From NCBI RefSeq assembly GCF_000717745.1, contig NZ_JOBH01000013.1:1-64000 (forward strand): a DNA stretch of 64,000 nucleotides, written 5' to 3'. The translations under genes were made by a program, and so were the position numbers. This DNA is from Streptomyces violens (lineage in GTDB: Bacteria > Actinomycetota > Actinomycetes > Streptomycetales > Streptomycetaceae). The notes under the pieces were generated by a model that saw only the letters and a list, made by a program, of their open reading frames with translations, had not been told where the DNA came from and did not search any database. Shown here in pieces: positions 16,937 through 25,480 of the stretch. The stretch's first letter is position 1. Every line of letters starts with the position of its first letter.

Positions 16937-18508
16937 ATCGATACCGCGCTGAACGTCCGGACCGCCACGGGACACGTACGCGCCGAGCCCGCACCCTGGA
17001 CCAGGGTCGTACCGGCGCCGTGCGCGCTGGCGCTGGCGCTGGGCCTGTGGGGCATCCGCCGCCAGGGCAGCATCTGGCGCGACGAGGTCGTCACGTACGA
17101 CATGGCGCACCGCAGCCTCCCCGAGCTGTGGGGCACGCTGCAGAACGTCGACGCCGTGCACGGCTTCTACTACCTCTTCATGCACGCCGTCTTCGACGTC
17201 TTCGGCGGCGACGTCCTCGGCGGTGGCGTCCTCGGCGGTGGCGTGGTGATCCTGCGGCTGCCCTCCGTACTGGCGATGACCGCGGCCGCCGCGGGGGTCG
17301 CGCTGCTGGGGGCGCGGGTGGCCGGGGAGCGCGCGGGCGTGGCGGCGGGGCTGGTCTTTCCGCTGCTGCCGCTCGTGCAGGAGTACGCGCAGGAGGGCCG
17401 GTCGTACGCGCTCGTCTGCGCGCTGGTCACCTGGTCCACGTACTTTCTCGTCCGGGCGCTCGCCGCGAGCCCTGCCACCGTGGACGCGCGGCGACTCGGG
17501 CTGTTCGGCGTGCCCGGTGCCGCGCGGCGCTGGTGGACCGCGTACATGGTCGTGACACTGGCCGCCTGTCTGCTGCACGAGTTCGCCGTGCTGGTGCTCG
17601 CGGCGCACGGTGTGACGGTGGTGCTGGCCGGCGTGCCGGGCGCGGTCCGTGGCGCCGTCCGCCGGACCTGGCTCGTCGCCGCCGGGATGGTGGCCGCCGG
17701 TCTCGCGCCGCTCGCGCTGTTCAGTACGGGGCAGTCGGCCCAGCTCAGCTGGGTCCTGTGGCCCGATCCCGTGCAGCTGATGACCTTCGGGGTGCTGGCG
17801 GCGGTGGGCGTGGTCTGCGCCCGCGTACCCGTACGGACGCGGGGGCCGGTCCGGCTGCGGCCGCTCGCGCTGCCGCTGCTGATCGTGCCGCCGGCCGCGC
17901 TGATGCTGCTCTCCCAGCTCCAGCCGATGTTCGTCGACCGCTACGTCCTCTATTACCTCGTCGGCTTCGCCCTCCTGATGGGCGCCGCGCTGGACCGGGC
18001 GTTCCGGCCGCTCGTGGGCGACGGCCGGGCCCGCAGGCGGCGCGCGGTGTGGGCGCTGGTGGCCGTACTGGTGGCGCTGCTGCCCGCCGCCGCGTACCTG
18101 CGCACCCCGGAGAGCCGTAAGGACGACGCCACGGCCGTCGTCCAGGCCGTACGGGCCGTGGCGGAGCCCGGTGACGGGCTGCTCTTCATGCCGGCCAGGC
18201 GGCGGGTGTGGACCCTGTCCGAGCCGGAGCGCTTCCGCGACCTGACCGACCTGGCCCTGTCCCGGTCGCCGGACTCCTCGCACTCCCTGTACGGGACCGA
18301 GGTGCCCGCCGACCGCATCCGGGCCCGGATGCTCGGCACCGAGCGCATCGTCGTACTCAGCGACCCGCGCGGCCAGCCGGAGGACCGGACCTCCCGGGAG
18401 ATCGCCAAGCGCACCACCCTCCGCGACGCCTTCATCCCGTGCCGAGCCCAGGACGTCACCGGGGCCCGCATCACGGTGTACGCCCGCCCGGGGCACTGCG
18501 ACGGCTGA
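16937..18508 (+). CDS. GT39/PMT-like membrane glycosyltransferase family protein (apparent ATC start)
   Basis: Polytopic membrane protein resembling dolichyl-phosphate-mannose-type glycosyltransferases. It has about 9-10 hydrophobic segments, the early loop motif WRDEVVTYDMAHRSLPELW (catalytic Asp-Glu of the GT-C fold) and the HGFYYLFMHAVF segment. Homology-like sequence continues upstream of the first ATG (17102) through WGIRRQGSIWRDE back to about 16937. There an ATC sits 6 nt after CGGGAG, with no ATG, GTG or TTG in that frame back to the previous stop. I therefore place the start at ATC 16937 (523 aa); a base error for ATG is equally possible. A VLGGG repeat lies near residue 95. Sugar donor and acceptor unknown. 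Confidence 0.78.
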   Translation: MDTALNVRTATGHVRAEPAPWTRVVPAPCALALALGLWGIRRQGSIWRDEVVTYDMAHRSLPELWGTLQNVDAVHGFYYLFMHAVFDVFGGDVLGGGVLGGGVVILRLPSVLAMTAAAAGVALLGARVAGERAGVAAGLVFPLLPLVQEYAQEGRSYALVCALVTWSTYFLVRALAASPATVDARRLGLFGVPGAARRWWTAYMVVTLAACLLHEFAVLVLAAHGVTVVLAGVPGAVRGAVRRTWLVAAGMVAAGLAPLALFSTGQSAQLSWVLWPDPVQLMTFGVLAAVGVVCARVPVRTRGPVRLRPLALPLLIVPPAALMLLSQLQPMFVDRYVLYYLVGFALLMGAALDRAFRPLVGDGRARRRRAVWALVAVLVALLPAAAYLRTPESRKDDATAVVQAVRAVAEPGDGLLFMPARRRVWTLSEPERFRDLTDLALSRSPDSSHSLYGTEVPADRIRARMLGTERIVVLSDPRGQPEDRTSREIAKRTTLRDAFIPCRAQDVTGARITVYARPGHCDG

Positions 18509-18568
18509 CGCCTGACGGTGCCGGGGGCTGACCGCGGCGTTGGGCCCGTCCGTCGCGCCCTTCGTCTC

Positions 18569-20647
18569 CTACCAGTCGTCCATGGGCGGCTCTTCCATGT
18601 CCCAGTCCCAGGGCTCGTCGGGCTCAGGAGCAGCGGCCTTCCCGCCGGCCGTGGCAGCACCGGCCGTGGCAGCGCCGGCCGTGGCAGCGGCGGCCGCCAC
18701 CGGGGCACCGCCGGTCACCGGGGCACCGCCCGCCGGGCCGTCCGCGAGGACCTCCAGGATCGACTCGCCGTACTTCGCGAGCTTGTTCTCGCCGACGCCG
18801 TTGACCTTGCCCAGTTCGGCCGTGGTGGACGGCCGGGCCGTGGCGATCTCGCGGAGCGTGGCGTCGTGGAAGATCACATACGCCGGGACGCCCTGCTCCT
18901 TCGCGGTCGCCCCGCGCCACGTCCGCAGCGCCTCGAACACCGGCAGCGCCTCCGCCGGCAGATCGACCGGCGCGCGCTTGCCCTTCGCGGCCTTCGCCCT
19001 GGCCGCCCGGGCCGGCTTCTCCGGCTCGCGCCGCAGCAGGACCTGGCGGTCCCCGCGCAGCACCTCGCCGCTCGTCCCGGTCAGCACCAGCGTGCCGTAG
19101 TCCCCCTCGACCGCCAGCAGCTGCTGCGCCAGCAACTGCCGTACGACGCCCCGCCAGTCGGCCTCCCGCAGATCGGCCCCGATCCCGAACACGCTCAGCG
19201 CGTCATGGTCGAACTGGATGACCTTGGGGGTCTTCCGGCCCATCAGGATGTCGACGATCTGGCCCGTGCCGAACTTCTGCCCGCGCTCGCGCTGCAGCCG
19301 GACGACCGTCGACAGCAGCTTCTGCGCGGGCACCGTGCCGTCCCAGGACTGCGGCGGCGCCAGGCACGTGTCGCAGTTGCCGCAGGGCTTGCTCTGCTGG
19401 CCGAAGTACTCGAGCAGCCGCACCCGCCGGCACTCCACCGTCTCGCACAGCGCGAGCATCGCGTCGAGGTGCGCCGCCAGCCGCCGCCGGTGCGCCTCGT
19501 CCCCCTCGGAGCCGTCGATCATCTTCCGCTGCTGGACCACGTCCTGCAGGCCGTATGCCAGCCAGGCCGTGGACGGCAGGCCGTCCCGTCCGGCGCGACC
19601 GGTCTCCTGGTAGTACCCCTCCACCGACTTCGGCAGGTCGAGGTGGGCCACGAAGCGGACGTCCGGCTTGTCGATGCCCATGCCGAACGCGATGGTGGCG
19701 ACCACCACGAGGCCGTCCTCGCGGAGGAAGCGCGACTGGTGGTGCGCGCGCGTACGCGGGTCGAGACCGGCGTGGTACGGCACGGCAGCGATGCCGTTCT
19801 CCACCAGGAACTGGGCGGTCTTCTCTACGGACGCGCGGGAGAGGCAGTACACGATGCCGGCGTCCCCGGCGTGCTCCGTACGCAGCAGGTCCAGCAGCTG
19901 CTTCTTCGGCTCGCTCTTGGACGCGATGCGGTACTGGATGTTCGGCCGGTCGAAGCTGGCGACGAAGTGCCGGGCCTGCTCCATCCGCAGCCGCGACGTG
20001 ATCTCGGTGTGGGTGGCTTCGGTGGCCGTGGCGGTGAGCGCGATCCGGGGGACATCGGGCCAGCGCTCGTGCAGCATCGACAGGGCGAGGTAATCGGGGC
20101 GGAAGTCGTGGCCCCACTGAGCGACGCAGTGCGCCTCGTCGATGGCGAAGAGGGAGATCTTTCCCCGGTCCAGCAGGCCGAGCGTCTGCTCGACGCGCAG
20201 CCGCTCCGGCGCGAGATAGAGCAGGTCCAGCTCGCCGGCCAGGAACTCCGCCTCCACCAGGCGGCGCTCCTCCATATCCTGCGTGGAATTCAGGAATCCG
20301 GCGCGCACGCCGACCGCGCGCAGCGCGTCGACCTGGTCCTGCATGAGCGCGATGAGGGGGGAGACGACGACGCCCGTGCCGGGCCGCACGAGCGAGGGGA
20401 TCTGATAGCAGAGCGACTTGCCGCCGCCGGTCGGCATGAGGACGACGGCGTCGCCGCCGCCGATGACGTGCTCGACGATCTCCTGCTGGCTGCCGCGGAA
20501 CGCGTCGTACCCGAAGACCCGGTGCAGCACCTCCAGGGCCTCACCGCCCGGCGCCCCACCGGTCCGCGCACCCTCGCCTCCGCCCGGGCCGGCGCCTGCG
20601 CCCGCGCCACCCGGATCTTGGTCCAGCCCACCGTCCACGTCGTTCAT
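18569..20647 (-). CDS. recQ: ATP-dependent DNA helicase RecQ
   Basis: 3'-5' DNA helicase acting in recombination and replication repair, 692 aa. Domains in order: helicase 1 with Walker A MPTGGGKSLCYQ and Walker B IDEAHC; helicase 2 with VVATIAFGMGIDKPDVRFV and YYQETGRAGRDG; RQC zinc site (LCETVECRRVRLLEYFG then CGNCDTC); winged helix; HRDC domain (about 550-630); then an Ala/Thr/Gly-rich tail and an acidic Trp-containing end (DEPWDWDMEEPPMDDW). Acidic tails of this sort recall SSB-like or protein-docking ends. The ATG at 20647 is chosen over a GTG at 20674; neither has a strong ribosome-binding site. Convergent with the GT39 gene. Confidence 0.95.
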   Translation of the reverse strand: MNDVDGGLDQDPGGAGAGAGPGGGEGARTGGAPGGEALEVLHRVFGYDAFRGSQQEIVEHVIGGGDAVVLMPTGGGKSLCYQIPSLVRPGTGVVVSPLIALMQDQVDALRAVGVRAGFLNSTQDMEERRLVEAEFLAGELDLLYLAPERLRVEQTLGLLDRGKISLFAIDEAHCVAQWGHDFRPDYLALSMLHERWPDVPRIALTATATEATHTEITSRLRMEQARHFVASFDRPNIQYRIASKSEPKKQLLDLLRTEHAGDAGIVYCLSRASVEKTAQFLVENGIAAVPYHAGLDPRTRAHHQSRFLREDGLVVVATIAFGMGIDKPDVRFVAHLDLPKSVEGYYQETGRAGRDGLPSTAWLAYGLQDVVQQRKMIDGSEGDEAHRRRLAAHLDAMLALCETVECRRVRLLEYFGQQSKPCGNCDTCLAPPQSWDGTVPAQKLLSTVVRLQRERGQKFGTGQIVDILMGRKTPKVIQFDHDALSVFGIGADLREADWRGVVRQLLAQQLLAVEGDYGTLVLTGTSGEVLRGDRQVLLRREPEKPARAARAKAAKGKRAPVDLPAEALPVFEALRTWRGATAKEQGVPAYVIFHDATLREIATARPSTTAELGKVNGVGENKLAKYGESILEVLADGPAGGAPVTGGAPVAAAAATAGAATAGAATAGGKAAAPEPDEPWDWDMEEPPMDDW

Positions 20648-20794
20648 GCCAGGCAGCTTACGAGTCCGAACCACCCCGCCGCTGAGCCTGTGGATAACTC
20701 CCTCCGACCGAGACAGTCAGGGAGCGGGCGGCCGCGGAACGGCGTGGGCGATGTCACGCGAAACAGCAGCCCGGGACCGCGCGCCGGCTGAAGA

Positions 20795-21547
20795 TCACGG
20801 GTCGTACGGTTCGCAGGCCGTGCCGTCATGATCGCGGTCCAGGTGCTCCGCGTACCCCGGTTCGCCGGACTCGATCGGGGCCACGCCCGCCTCGCGGGCA
20901 TCGGCGCAGACCTCGTAGTACGGCGCCTCCCCGGGTTCCTCGGGCACCGATCCGGGCTCCTCGGGCGTCACCCCAGGCTCCTCGGGCGTCGATCCGCCGG
21001 CGTCCCGGATCGACGCCCCGGTGATGACGCCGTCGGCCACGGTGTACGTACCGGCGAAGGAGCGCACCGTGCCGTCCGTCTGCAGGGCATCGAGATGGAC
21101 GCTGACCTGCCCGCCCTCGACGCCGAGGATCTGGACGCTGTCGTGCGCCGTGTCGGCCAGCCCCTCGGTGAACGTGCTGTACGAGCCGCCGAGGTTCTTG
21201 CCGCCCAGCGCCCACGCCTGCTGGTAGTCGCCCGCATTGATCGCGTCGAAGTACGCCTCGACGGTGGCCGCGGGGTCACGGACGGTCGCAGGAGCCGATG
21301 TCCGCGGCCCTTCCGACTGCTGCGATGGCGGCGGAGTGGGGGCGGCGGAGGAGGCGGGGTCGGGCGGTGGCGAGGAGCCGGGCCGGGTGGTGACCGTCGC
21401 CGTGCTGGTCACCGTCTTGGAGGTGCTGTCGGGCGACTCCCCCGAAGAGCAGCCGCCGAGGACCAGGGCGACCACGGCCGACCCTGCCAGCAGGCCCGCG
21501 GCGCTCCGTGCGCGGGCTGTACCGAATGTGCGGGACCGGTGCCCCAT
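20795..21547 (-). CDS. Excalibur-domain lipoprotein
   Basis: Predicted surface lipoprotein, 250 aa. Signal peptide with lipobox VLGGC (Cys about 32), then a Ser/Thr/Pro-rich linker, an NTF2-like middle part (about 90-165: DPAATVEAYFDAINAGDYQQAWAL), a PEEPG repeat linker (three copies, STPEEPGVTPEEPGSVPEEP) and a C-terminal excalibur calcium-binding motif, DRDHDGTACE. Excalibur domains are short extracellular Ca2+-binding units seen with cell-wall or nuclease proteins. The ATG at 21547 has no strong site; a GTG at 21556 is the alternative. Alone; divergent from the terpene synthase gene. Confidence 0.85.
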   Translation of the reverse strand: MGHRSRTFGTARARSAAGLLAGSAVVALVLGGCSSGESPDSTSKTVTSTATVTTRPGSSPPPDPASSAAPTPPPSQQSEGPRTSAPATVRDPAATVEAYFDAINAGDYQQAWALGGKNLGGSYSTFTEGLADTAHDSVQILGVEGGQVSVHLDALQTDGTVRSFAGTYTVADGVITGASIRDAGGSTPEEPGVTPEEPGSVPEEPGEAPYYEVCADAREAGVAPIESGEPGYAEHLDRDHDGTACEPYDP

Positions 21548-21866
21548 AAAGATCACCCACCATCACCCACCACCGTGGGCACGGGCACTGCTCTTCGGGG
21601 GCCACATGGCGCACCCTGTGCGTCGGTCCGGATGCCCGTTGGCTTCATTGTCCGCTTCGCGCGGCCGCCGCGCCTGGGGAGCGACGCCGCGGCCGCCCGA
21701 CGACCCCACGGGCCCATCGCCCGTGACCGTCAACCTCGGACAACTTCTGCCCTGTTAGGGGGGAATGCTTGCCAGGGGCATGTAGGTCGCGGACGCCCGA
21801 CGGCGGCCGTTGCAGGATGAGGCACGTTCGTGCCGTCGTCGTCAGCAAGGGCAAGAGGTGCTGTTC
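21548..21866. other. Intergenic region between lipoprotein and terpene synthase genes
   Basis: 319 bases with divergent upstream regions of the two flanking genes. No convincing promoter hexamers, hairpin or small gene was recognised. Confidence 0.5.
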
Positions 21867-22952
21867 ATGGCCATGACCGTCAACGAGATCGATCTCCCGC
21901 CGATCTTCTGCCCCCTGGAATCCGCCCGGCACCCGCGTGCCCACCTCGTCGACGAACGGGCCAGGGAGTGGATCCGGACCAGCCCCATGTGCACGACCGA
22001 CGAGGAGCGCACGTGGGTCGCCGCCTCGTGCAGTACCGACTTCTTCGCCCGCTTCGCCCCCGATGCCGCCACCGACGACCGCCTGCTGTGGACCTCCCTG
22101 TGGGTGTACTGGGGCTTCGCCTTCGATGACCACCGGTGCGACAACGGCCCGTTCAGTAACCGGCCCGCCGCGTTCAGCGCGCTGGCCGGCCGTGTGCAGC
22201 GCGCGCTGGAGGCGCCGTCCGCGCGGGACGAGTCGGACGGGTTCATCCCGGCTCTGCAGGAGATCGCGGCACAGTTCCGGTCCTTCGGTACCCCCCTCCA
22301 GGTGCGGCGGTTCGCCGCCGCCCACCGCGCCTGGCTCTCCGGCGTGACCTGGCAGATCGGCAACGCCGCGGCCGGCCGGATGCCGGGCCTGGACGAGTAC
22401 GTCGCCATGCGGCTGCTGTCGGCGGGCGGCGAACCGCCGTTCGCCATGCTGGAGCTGGCCACCGGCCTGGAGGTGCCCGCCCAGGACTTGGAGCGGCCGG
22501 CCGTCCGCGCGCTCACCGAGATGGCCATCATGGTCGCGGCGCTGGACAACGACCGGCACTCCCTCCGCAAGGAGTTGGCCCGCGGCCAGACGGATCAGAA
22601 CGTCTACAGCGTGCTGATGCAGGAGACCGGGCTGCCGCTCCAGGAGGCCGTCGCGGCCGCCACCCGGCTGCGCGACCGCGTACTGCTGCGCTTCATGGCC
22701 GTGCACGACCGGGTGCGCCCGGGAGCCGGACTGGAGCTGAGCACTTACCTGCAGGGGCTGCGGTACGGCATTCGGGGCAACGCGGAGTGGGGGCTCCGGG
22801 TGCCGCGTTACCTGAGCCTGGGGCGCGTACCGGACCCCATGGACGAGGCGCCCCTGGAGTGGGCCGAATCGCCCGCGGACGACGACCGGTCGGCGCCCCG
22901 GGGGCTGCCCACGGTGGCGTGGTGGTGGGACGACGCGCTGCTCGGAGTTTGA
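21867..22952 (+). CDS. Class I terpene synthase (bacterial sesquiterpene/diterpene cyclase family)
   Basis: Mg2+-dependent cyclisation of a prenyl diphosphate (FPP or GGPP) to a terpene hydrocarbon or alcohol, cytoplasmic. 361 aa, normal for the family. The metal-binding motifs are intact: Asp-rich motif D87-D88-HRC-D92 in FAFDDHRCDNG, NSE triad N228-D-R-H-S232-L-R-K-E236, and a C-terminal RY pair in GLRYGIRGNAEW. The ATG at 21867 has GAGG about 8 nt upstream. It does not carry the signatures I know for geosmin (DDHFLE), 2-methylisoborneol or epi-isozizaene synthases, so the product is unassigned. The polyprenyl diphosphate synthase at 25481 on the opposite strand could supply the substrate. 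Confidence 0.9.
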   Translation: MAMTVNEIDLPPIFCPLESARHPRAHLVDERAREWIRTSPMCTTDEERTWVAASCSTDFFARFAPDAATDDRLLWTSLWVYWGFAFDDHRCDNGPFSNRPAAFSALAGRVQRALEAPSARDESDGFIPALQEIAAQFRSFGTPLQVRRFAAAHRAWLSGVTWQIGNAAAGRMPGLDEYVAMRLLSAGGEPPFAMLELATGLEVPAQDLERPAVRALTEMAIMVAALDNDRHSLRKELARGQTDQNVYSVLMQETGLPLQEAVAAATRLRDRVLLRFMAVHDRVRPGAGLELSTYLQGLRYGIRGNAEWGLRVPRYLSLGRVPDPMDEAPLEWAESPADDDRSAPRGLPTVAWWWDDALLGV

Positions 22953-22986
22953 GGTCTCGTCCCTCAGTTTTGAGGTCCGTCTCTCA
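22947..22986. repeat. Two imperfect 20-bp direct repeats after the terpene synthase
   Basis: GTTTGAGGTCTCGTCCCTCA (22947-22966) and GTTTTGAGGTCCGTCTCTCA (22967-22986) are adjacent near-copies. They start at the terpene synthase stop codon and lead into an unusually AT-rich stretch (about 22985-23050) ahead of the small peptide gene. Could be regulatory or simply a local duplication. Confidence 0.5.
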
Positions 22987-23160
22987 GTTTTTCACGAAAA
23001 TCGATTTTCTGCTGTCTTCTCAACTTCCCTTGTTTTCCAGCCCTGTCGTACCCCTTTGAGGGAAGAAACGCGGAAACTCCGGGAAGCCCGTGATTGCGAC
23101 CGGTGCCGCTATTAAGGTTTCGGTGTCCGGCAGAAATCCCGCCCCACACAAGGAGAATTC

Positions 23161-23391
23161 ATGTCGTTCCTGCGACGTGCCGCGGCCGCATCCGTGATCG
23201 CTGTCGCCCTCGCCACGTGCGGAGCCGCTCCGTCCGCGCTGGCTGCCCCGTCCACGTCGTCCGCGTCCGCCACGGTTCCCTCGGACGGGGAGCCCGGCGC
23301 CCGCCCGATCCAGATGGGCCCGTTCATGTTCCCCTCCACGGGCCAGCTCCAGGGCGGGTTCGGCTGGAACACCTCGGGTGGTGGGTACTGA
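23161..23391 (+). CDS. Small secreted peptide of unknown function
   Basis: 76 aa. The ATG at 23161 has a strong AAGGAG. The N-terminus MSFLRRAAAASVIAVALATC with the ALAAPS cleavage site is a Sec signal peptide. The predicted mature part of about 47 aa is Ser/Thr/Ala-rich and then Gly/Phe/Pro-rich, ending QGGFGWNTSGGGY with an aromatic C-terminus. After cleavage no Cys remains, so it is not a disulphide peptide. It lies between the terpene synthase and a 17-bp terminator and is preceded by an AT-rich upstream region that probably holds its own promoter. No family recognised; could be a surface, signalling or modified peptide. Confidence 0.75.
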   Translation: MSFLRRAAAASVIAVALATCGAAPSALAAPSTSSASATVPSDGEPGARPIQMGPFMFPSTGQLQGGFGWNTSGGGY

Positions 23392-23424
23392 GGCCGGTAC
23401 AGGCACAAGTACCGGCAAGACGCG

Positions 23425-23462
23425 GTGAGGTGGGTCCGGCAGCCGTGCCGGACCCACCTCAC
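23425..23462. terminator. 17-bp perfect hairpin, bidirectional terminator
   Basis: GTGAGGTGGGTCCGGCA (23425-23441) pairs perfectly with TGCCGGACCCACCTCAC (23446-23462), loop GCCG. It separates the convergent peptide gene and ABC permease gene. Confidence 0.9.
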
Positions 23463-23487
23463 TGTCGTGCTTGCTCGATTTCGGCGC

Positions 23488-24279
23488 TCAGCGCTTGAGC
23501 GTGGCCGCGCTGGCGAGCAGTACGACGATCACGCACCCCAGGATCAGCAGTGCGTCCCGCACGAAGAGGCCGGTCACCCCGTCGTGCCGGGCGGCCTCGC
23601 CGGCGGCCTGGACCGCGTACGTCATCGGCATCACCTTGGCCACCGCCGAGAGCCCGTCACTCATGTCCTCGCGCGGCACGAACAGGCCGCATACGAGGAA
23701 CTGCGGCAGCACCCCGGCCGGCAGGAACTGCACCGCCTGGAACTCGTTCCGCGCGAACGCGCTGACCAGGAGGCCGAGCGCCAGCCCGAGCAGCGCTCCC
23801 AGCATCGCGATGATCATGAGCAGATACGGCGGCCCCTTGATGTCCAGCCCGAGCGGCCCCACGGAGAGCAGCGTCGCCAGTACGGCCTGGAGCAGCGCCA
23901 GGAAGCCGAACGCCAGGCTGTAACCGAGCACGATGTCCAGCCGCTGCACCGGCATGGTCAGCAGCCGCTCGGCGGTGCCCGAGGTGCGCTCGCGCAGCGT
24001 GGAGACCGAGGCGACCAGGTACATCACGATGAGCGGGAAGATCCCGAAGACCTGCGGACCGATGCGCTCGAAGGCGCCGTCCGCGTCGTCGAACATCAGC
24101 TTGAGGATCACCATCAGCATGCACGGGATCGCGAGCATGAGCGCGACGCTGCCGCGGTCGCGGACGATCTGCTGCAGCACCCGGTGCGCAGTGGCGAGGG
24201 TGATACCCGGGGTGAGCGGCAGGGCGCGGGCGGTGCGGACCGCCCGGGACACGACCGACGGCCGGTACTCGGTTCTCAC
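23488..24279 (-). CDS. ABC-2 type transporter permease
   Basis: Membrane subunit of an ABC exporter, 263 aa with six hydrophobic segments typical of ABC-2/DrrB-like permeases (for example GSVALMLAIPCMLMVILKLM and the C-terminal DALLILGCVIVVLLASAATL). Conserved family features are LRERTSGTAERLLTMPVQRLD and FLPAGVLPQFLVCGLFVPRE. The GTG at 24279 begins 1 nt after the ATPase stop (24281), so the two are translationally linked. Cargo unknown; DrrAB-type pairs export drugs or lipids, and context suggests a terpenoid or prenyl product. Confidence 0.9.
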   Translation of the reverse strand: MRTEYRPSVVSRAVRTARALPLTPGITLATAHRVLQQIVRDRGSVALMLAIPCMLMVILKLMFDDADGAFERIGPQVFGIFPLIVMYLVASVSTLRERTSGTAERLLTMPVQRLDIVLGYSLAFGFLALLQAVLATLLSVGPLGLDIKGPPYLLMIIAMLGALLGLALGLLVSAFARNEFQAVQFLPAGVLPQFLVCGLFVPREDMSDGLSAVAKVMPMTYAVQAAGEAARHDGVTGLFVRDALLILGCVIVVLLASAATLKR

Positions 24280-24280
24280 G

Positions 24281-25369
24281 TTATGGACCTCGGCACTCGG
24301 TTGCGAAGAATGACGCGTGGGGGTCGGGGAGCAGGTCACCGTCGAAGAGCGGCTGGGCGAAGAGCGGCTGGGAGGGGGGCGGGACGGAGCTCGGGGGAGC
24401 GGGGGCGGGGATCGACTCGTCGGCCGGCTCGTAGGCCGTCTCGGGGGCCCTCTCGGGGTGCGATGGCGTCGGTACGGAGTCCGTGGGATCCGGTACGGAA
24501 TCGAGGCGGACCGGTACGGAATCGGAACCGGCCGGCGCCCCAGCCCCCTCCGGCCGCACCAGCCGCATGAACGCGCCCTCCACGCTCGCGCAGCCCGTGT
24601 GTGCCAGCAGTTCCGACCGCTCGCAGGAGGCCAGCAGCCGGCCGTCGCGCATGAGCAGCAGTCGGTCGCAGCGGTCGGCCTCGTCCATGACGTGACTGGA
24701 GACGAGCAGGGTGGTGCCCTCGTTGGCCAGCCGCCGGAAGACGGCCCACAGTTCCTGCCGGATGAGCGGATCGAGGCCCACCGTCGGCTCGTCCATGACC
24801 AGCAGCTCCGGCGAGCCGAGCAGCGCGACGGCCAGCGAGACGCGCGAGTACTGGCCGCCCGACAGCCGGCCGACCGGCTGGTCGGCCCAGTCCGCCAGGT
24901 CGACCTCCTTCACCACCCGCACCACGGCGTTCTCCCGGCGCCAGCCCCGCAGCCCCAACGCGGCCGAGAAGTACCGCAGGTTCTCGAGAACCGTCAGGTC
25001 GGTGTAGACGGACGGCGCCTGGGTGACATACCCGACGCGCGTCTCCAGGGCCGCGGCACCGGCCGGATGGCCGAGTACCTGGACATGTCCCGCCGCGCAG
25101 GCCTGAATTCCGACGACGGACCGGAGCAGCGTGGTCTTTCCGCAGCCGCTGGGGCCGAGCAGGCCGACGATCGCACCGCGGGGCGCGGCGAAACTGATGT
25201 CGTCGAGCAGGGCCCGGTCCCCGCGCGCGACCCGGAGGCCGTACACACTGATCGCCGGAGGCCCGTCGGCCGACGCCTTTTTCGCGTGAAGGGTGTGCTG
25301 TCTCTGTTCCAAAAATCCGCCGCCCCCGGCTGGGTCCCGCAATATCCGCCAAGAAAGCGCAATCGCCAC
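24281..25369 (-). CDS. ABC transporter ATP-binding protein with Pro/Ser-rich C-terminal extension
   Basis: DrrA-like ATPase, 362 aa. The nucleotide-binding domain (about 35-265) has Walker A LLGPSGCGKTTLL, the ABC signature RLSGGQYSRVSLA, Walker B LLVMDEPTVGLD and the H-loop VSSHVMDEADR. The last 90 residues are Pro/Ser/Asp-rich with repeats of the type DSVP, longer than usual and likely disordered. The first about 35 residues are doubtful: GTG 25369 lacks a good ribosome-binding site and a start nearer 25309 (TTG) is possible. Partner of the permease directly downstream; the polyprenyl synthase gene ends 111 bases upstream on the same strand. Confidence 0.88.
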   Translation of the reverse strand: MAIALSWRILRDPAGGGGFLEQRQHTLHAKKASADGPPAISVYGLRVARGDRALLDDISFAAPRGAIVGLLGPSGCGKTTLLRSVVGIQACAAGHVQVLGHPAGAAALETRVGYVTQAPSVYTDLTVLENLRYFSAALGLRGWRRENAVVRVVKEVDLADWADQPVGRLSGGQYSRVSLAVALLGSPELLVMDEPTVGLDPLIRQELWAVFRRLANEGTTLLVSSHVMDEADRCDRLLLMRDGRLLASCERSELLAHTGCASVEGAFMRLVRPEGAGAPAGSDSVPVRLDSVPDPTDSVPTPSHPERAPETAYEPADESIPAPAPPSSVPPPSQPLFAQPLFDGDLLPDPHASFFATECRGP

Positions 25370-25480
25370 TGGAAGAAACGGCTGCGGGCCTTAATGGGTT
25401 ACGTCCCCGACCGTATCGATCGCGCACGTCACCAAATTTCGGTTACTCGGCCGGCCGCCCATGAGTTACCCGGTCGGCCA

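Noticed and set aside
13988..18496. 1500-codon open frame antisense to the carboxypeptidase and GT39 genes
   Set aside because: A shadow of biased codons; Gly/Leu/Arg repetition and no domain.
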